From: Ramlibacter sp.
Lineage (GTDB): Bacteria; Pseudomonadota; Gammaproteobacteria; Burkholderiales; Burkholderiaceae_C
DNA length: 64,000 bases
Reading direction: 5' to 3'
NCBI GenBank assembly: GCA_030695945.1
Contig: JAUYOG010000037.1
Location: forward strand, 1-64,000
Shown here in pieces: positions 61,312-64,000 of this stretch. The position numbers and the translations under genes were made by a program. How positions within the stretch are numbered: position 1 is the first letter of the stretch; every line of letters begins with the position of its first letter. The notes under the pieces were generated by a model that was given only the letters and a program-made list of their open reading frames with translations, ran no database searches and was not told the origin of the DNA.

Positions 61312-62424
61312 TCACGATGGCCGGCAGCAATGCGCGATCACTTCGCGCACCAGTGCGTCGGGCGCGGCGCGCACCGCCGCGCTGCCGGGGCGGTCGATCA
61401 CGACGAACTTGATCTCGCCGGCCTCCGCCTTCTTGTCCACCCGCATCAGTTCCAGGTAGCGGTCCGCACCCAGAGCCGGCCCCACCACCGGCAACCTGGC
61501 CTTGCGCAGCAGCGCCGTCACCCGTTCGACGAAGTCCATGCCGACCAGGCCGAGGCGCTGCGACAGGTGCAGCGCCATCACCATGCCGCAGCCGACCGCC
61601 TCGCCGTGCAGCCATTGCCCATAGCCCAGGCCGGATTCGATCGCGTGGCCGAACGTGTGCCCGAAATTGAGGATGGCCCGCAGCCCGGCCTCGCGCTCGT
61701 CCTGGCCGACGACCCAGGCCTTGATCTCGCAGCTGCGCCGCACGGCATGGGCCAGTGCGGCGGTTTCCCGCGCCACCAGGCGGTCGATGTTCGACTCCAG
61801 CCAATCGAGCAAGGGCATGTCCGCGATGGGTCCGTACTTGATTACCTCGGCCAGCCCCGCGCTGAATTCGCGCGCGGGCAACGTGCCCAGCGTGTCGAGG
61901 TCGCAAACCACCAGGCGCGGCTGGTAGAACGCGCCGATCATGTTCTTGCCCAGCGGGTGGTTGATCGCGGTCTTCCCGCCGACGGATGAATCGACCTGCG
62001 CGAGCAGCGTCGTGGGCACCTGCACGAACGGGATGCCCCGCATGTAGCTGGCCGCGGCGAATCCGGTCATGTCACCCACGACGCCGCCGCCGAGCGCATA
62101 CAGCACGGTCTTGCGATCGCTCGCGTTTTCCAGCAGCGCGTCGAAAATGAGGTTCAGGGTCTGCCAGTCCTTGTGCGCCTCGCCGTCCGGCAGCGCGACG
62201 ACATGGATGGCCTTGTGGCGGCCCGCGAGCGCCTTTTGAAGCCGGGCGGCGTAGAGCGGTGCCACGGTGGTGTTCGTCACGATCAGCGCGTGCGCGGCCG
62301 GGGGGGCGCCAGCCCAGGTGGCGGGTTCGTCCAGCAGGCCGGTACCGATGCTGATGGGGTAGCTGCGGTCTCCGAGTTCGATCGGCACCTGGTGCAGGAC
62401 GGAGGCAGTGGAAGCGGCGGGCAT
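61312..62424 (-). CDS. aroB: 3-dehydroquinate synthase
   Basis: A 370-residue AroB, second step of the shikimate pathway. Motifs: [39 protein letters not shown], the zinc ligands in EVIKYGPI and in [13 protein letters not shown] with HGEAVGCGM. The aroK-aroB-dgt order is a betaproteobacterial pattern. Confidence 0.98.
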   Translation of the reverse strand: MPAASTASVLHQVPIELGDRSYPISIGTGLLDEPATWAGAPPAAHALIVTNTTVAPLYAARLQKALAGRHKAIHVVALPDGEAHKDWQTLNLIFDALLENASDRKTVLYALGGGVVGDMTGFAAASYMRGIPFVQVPTTLLAQVDSSVGGKTAINHPLGKNMIGAFYQPRLVVCDLDTLGTLPAREFSAGLAEVIKYGPIADMPLLDWLESNIDRLVARETAALAHAVRRSCEIKAWVVGQDEREAGLRAILNFGHTFGHAIESGLGYGQWLHGEAVGCGMVMALHLSQRLGLVGMDFVERVTALLRKARLPVVGPALGADRYLELMRVDKKAEAGEIKFVVIDRPGSAAVRAAPDALVREVIAHCCRPS

Positions 62425-62434
62425 AGCCGCGAGT

Positions 62435-62962
62435 TTAAGGGCGCGGGGGAATGACTCCGGCCAGCTCGAGCTGCATGAGGATCATGTTGACCAGCGTCGG
62501 CACCGACGGGCGGCCGGTCTCAATGGTGAAATGCGCGGTCTCGCCGTAGAGCGGGTCGCGCTCTTCGTAGAGCGTGCGCAGGCGCGCGAGCGGGTCGGCC
62601 ACCTGCAGCAGCGGCCGGTGTGTGTCGTGCCGCAGCCGCCTGTAGATCTCCTCGGGTGTCGAGCGCAGGTAGATGACGTGGCCGCCGGCGCGCAGCCGCT
62701 CCCGATTCGTCGGCCTGAGCACCGCGCCGCCCCCGGTTGCCAGCACGCCGTCGCCCTGCTGAGCCAGGTCACGGATCACTTCTTCCTCGATGTCGCGAAA
62801 GGCCGCCTCCCCCTCGCGTTCGAAGAACTCGCGAATCGAGCAGCCGATGCGCTGCTCGATCGCGTGATCCGTGTCGGTAAAGGAAAGGCCCAGCCGCCGG
62901 GCGAGTTGCCGGCCCACGGTCGACTTGCCCGAGCCGGGCATCCCGACCAGGGCGAGCTTCAC
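62435..62962 (-). CDS. aroK: Shikimate kinase
   Basis: A 175-residue P-loop kinase. Walker [12 protein letters not shown], shikimate site [20 protein letters not shown], and lid region [19 protein letters not shown]. The start is a GTG that overlaps the stop of the upstream surface-protein gene (GTGA). The gene before aroK in this group is usually pilQ; here it is not. Confidence 0.97.
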   Translation of the reverse strand: MKLALVGMPGSGKSTVGRQLARRLGLSFTDTDHAIEQRIGCSIREFFEREGEAAFRDIEEEVIRDLAQQGDGVLATGGGAVLRPTNRERLRAGGHVIYLRSTPEEIYRRLRHDTHRPLLQVADPLARLRTLYEERDPLYGETAHFTIETGRPSVPTLVNMILMQLELAGVIPPRP

Positions 62963-64000
62963 GGGAATACGTCGGTATAGTTTGTTGTCAGCCCGGCAGG
63001 CGAAGTCACCTTGATCGTGAACAGGTCGCCGGTTGCGCAGCCTTTGAGTGTCACCTGGTGCAGCGTGACCAGCGACTCCGCAGGATTGTTGGTGGGCGAG
63101 ATATTCCCAACCGTCGTGCCAATCAGCTTGTCAAGGGCGCACGACAACGGTGCGTTGCCTTCCGTCTTGTCTGCGACCTCGACCGCCACCGTCGTGCCCG
63201 ACGGCATCGGCAGTTTCGGATGCTCGAAGCTGCCGACCGTGAAATCGAAGCCCGCAGTGCTTATGCCGGGTGAAAGGATCCGGACGTCCGGCGTGCTCGA
63301 CGAGAACAGGATCACGGCCTGTTGCCTCACTGTCGTGGCAAGGTTGGAGTCGCAGGTGTTGCTTCTCGACGGGAACGGCCAGCCGGCGCCGGTGCACGAC
63401 GAAGCACCCCCGCGCGGGATCAGGAACTCGCCCGTATCGAACGCGCCATCCTCGTCGTCGTCGCGATACGCGTCACCCACTTGCACCAACGTATCAGTCC
63501 CGGCGTCGTAGCGGTTGTTGCCATTCACATCGACATAGTCCTTGGTGCCCGAGGCGTACGCGAGTACCGAGACACGACCGTCGGCCGGGCGGAAATTCTG
63601 GCTCATGAAATCGACGGAGCAGGACGAAATGCCATTGACCTTCAGCGTGGAGCAGCTCGAGGCCACCTGTCCCCCTTCCGACGTGAAGTTCACCACGGTG
63701 CCGTTTTCGACAGGGTTCCCCTGGCGATCGGCGAGCCTCACGGTCAGGGTGGTGGGAGTCCCGTCCCGGTTCCAGCCTTCGATGTTGAACGTGGAAACGC
63801 TCAGGCTCATGAAGCGTTGCGACGGCGGGCCGGACGAAACGCTGAGGTTCTGGGTTTCCGCGAACACGCTCGGATCCGACACGAGGGCCGCCCGCACCTT
63901 CACGGGGCCAGGAATCGTGCCGGAGAAGACCGTGACGCTGGCCTCGCCCAGCGAGTCGGTGGTCGTGGTGACCGACGCGGCGGAGCCTGCGCCGTTCAAG
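62959..64000 (-). CDS. Ig-like surface/extracellular protein, 3' end only
   Basis: The last ~347 residues of a larger protein whose start lies beyond the window. The sequence is beta-rich with bacterial Ig-like repeats (TLTVRLADRQGNPVENGTVV; a partial preceding repeat ending KVRAALVSDPSVFAETQNLS). Asp/Asn loops DVNGNNRYDAG and DDDEDGAFDTGE look like calcium-binding dockerin or EF-hand-type loops. Several Cys pairs suggest secretion and disulfides. No membrane anchor or sorting signal is seen at the C-terminus. Function unknown; adhesion or cell-surface display is a guess. It is coupled to aroK by GTGA. Confidence 0.8.
   Translation of the reverse strand, partial: LNGAGSAASVTTTTDSLGEASVTVFSGTIPGPVKVRAALVSDPSVFAETQNLSVSSGPPSQRFMSLSVSTFNIEGWNRDGTPTTLTVRLADRQGNPVENGTVVNFTSEGGQVASSCSTLKVNGISSCSVDFMSQNFRPADGRVSVLAYASGTKDYVDVNGNNRYDAGTDTLVQVGDAYRDDDEDGAFDTGEFLIPRGGASSCTGAGWPFPSRSNTCDSNLATTVRQQAVILFSSSTPDVRILSPGISTAGFDFTVGSFEHPKLPMPSGTTVAVEVADKTEGNAPLSCALDKLIGTTVGNISPTNNPAESLVTLHQVTLKGCATGDLFTIKVTSPAGLTTNYTDVFP

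Overview
The window is about 64 kb of high-GC DNA (roughly two-thirds G+C by eye) that reads as chromosomal sequence from a betaproteobacterium of the order Burkholderiales. It is probably a member of the Comamonadaceae in the Ramlibacter/Variovorax neighbourhood. This placement is inferred from gene orders typical of that group: petABC-sspAB, mlaFEDACB-ABC-bolA-murA-hisGDCBHAFIE-tatABC, aroK-aroB-dgt and gltBD. It is also supported by the family of GC-rich intergenic hairpin repeats. No species call can be made from sequence reading alone.

Layout. (1) 1-10 kb is a metabolic patchwork: a CaiB/BaiF CoA-transferase, a polyhydroxyalkanoate-associated protein, a zinc aminopeptidase lipoprotein, a molybdopterin oxidoreductase, a periplasmic amino-acid-type binding protein, two M20 peptidases and a DUF2817 peptidase. 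It is bounded by two near-identical 81-bp repeats. (2) 10-18.7 kb holds coaX, an unknown coiled-coil protein, and then the most unusual part of the window, a compact signalling locus. The locus consists of a LuxR-type regulator, a PhcQ-like response regulator, a PhcR-like receiver-kinase, a CqsS/PhcS-like membrane hybrid kinase (HK-REC-REC-Hpt), a FeeM/LuxI-fold acyltransferase broken by an A8 tract, and a haem-oxygenase-like di-iron protein. A perfect 32-bp lux-box-like palindrome lies upstream of the last gene. (3) 18.8-30 kb is housekeeping: secA, an M23 peptidase, a DciA-like protein, tRNA-Thr, sspB, sspA, the cytochrome bc1 genes petCBA, mscL, pdxA and a NIF3 protein. (4) 30-35 kb holds a degenerate GGDEF membrane protein, a DegS/DegQ-type protease, a large inverted repeat, and tatC, tatB and tatA. 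(5) 34.5-49.7 kb is one long minus-strand series: hinT, the whole histidine pathway, murA, an IbaG/BolA protein, an ABC-2 exporter, and the Mla phospholipid transport genes. (6) 49.7-64 kb has gltD and gltB, a RAYT transposase unit inserted just upstream of the gltB promoter, a methyltransferase, DUF1415, a conserved unknown, an MFS transporter, dgt, aroB, aroK, and the 3' end of a large Ig-like surface protein that runs off the window.

How the genes may work together. The signalling locus looks like a complete autoinduction circuit. The di-iron protein and the acyltransferase would make a small lipid-like signal, the polytopic hybrid kinase would sense it, the receiver-kinase and stand-alone receiver would relay it, and a LuxR protein could act on the palindrome upstream of the biosynthetic pair. 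The sensor side resembles the Phc (Ralstonia/Cupriavidus), Lqs (Legionella) and CqsS (Vibrio) kinases, but no PhcB methyltransferase, LqsA or CqsA synthase is present. This pairing is inferred from domain content and gene order and is not known to me as a described system.

Limits. All calls come from reading sequence and translated proteins. No alignments, database searches or structure predictions were run. Start sites were chosen from Shine-Dalgarno sites, operon overlaps and remembered family N-termini. The A8 frameshift could be an assembly error.
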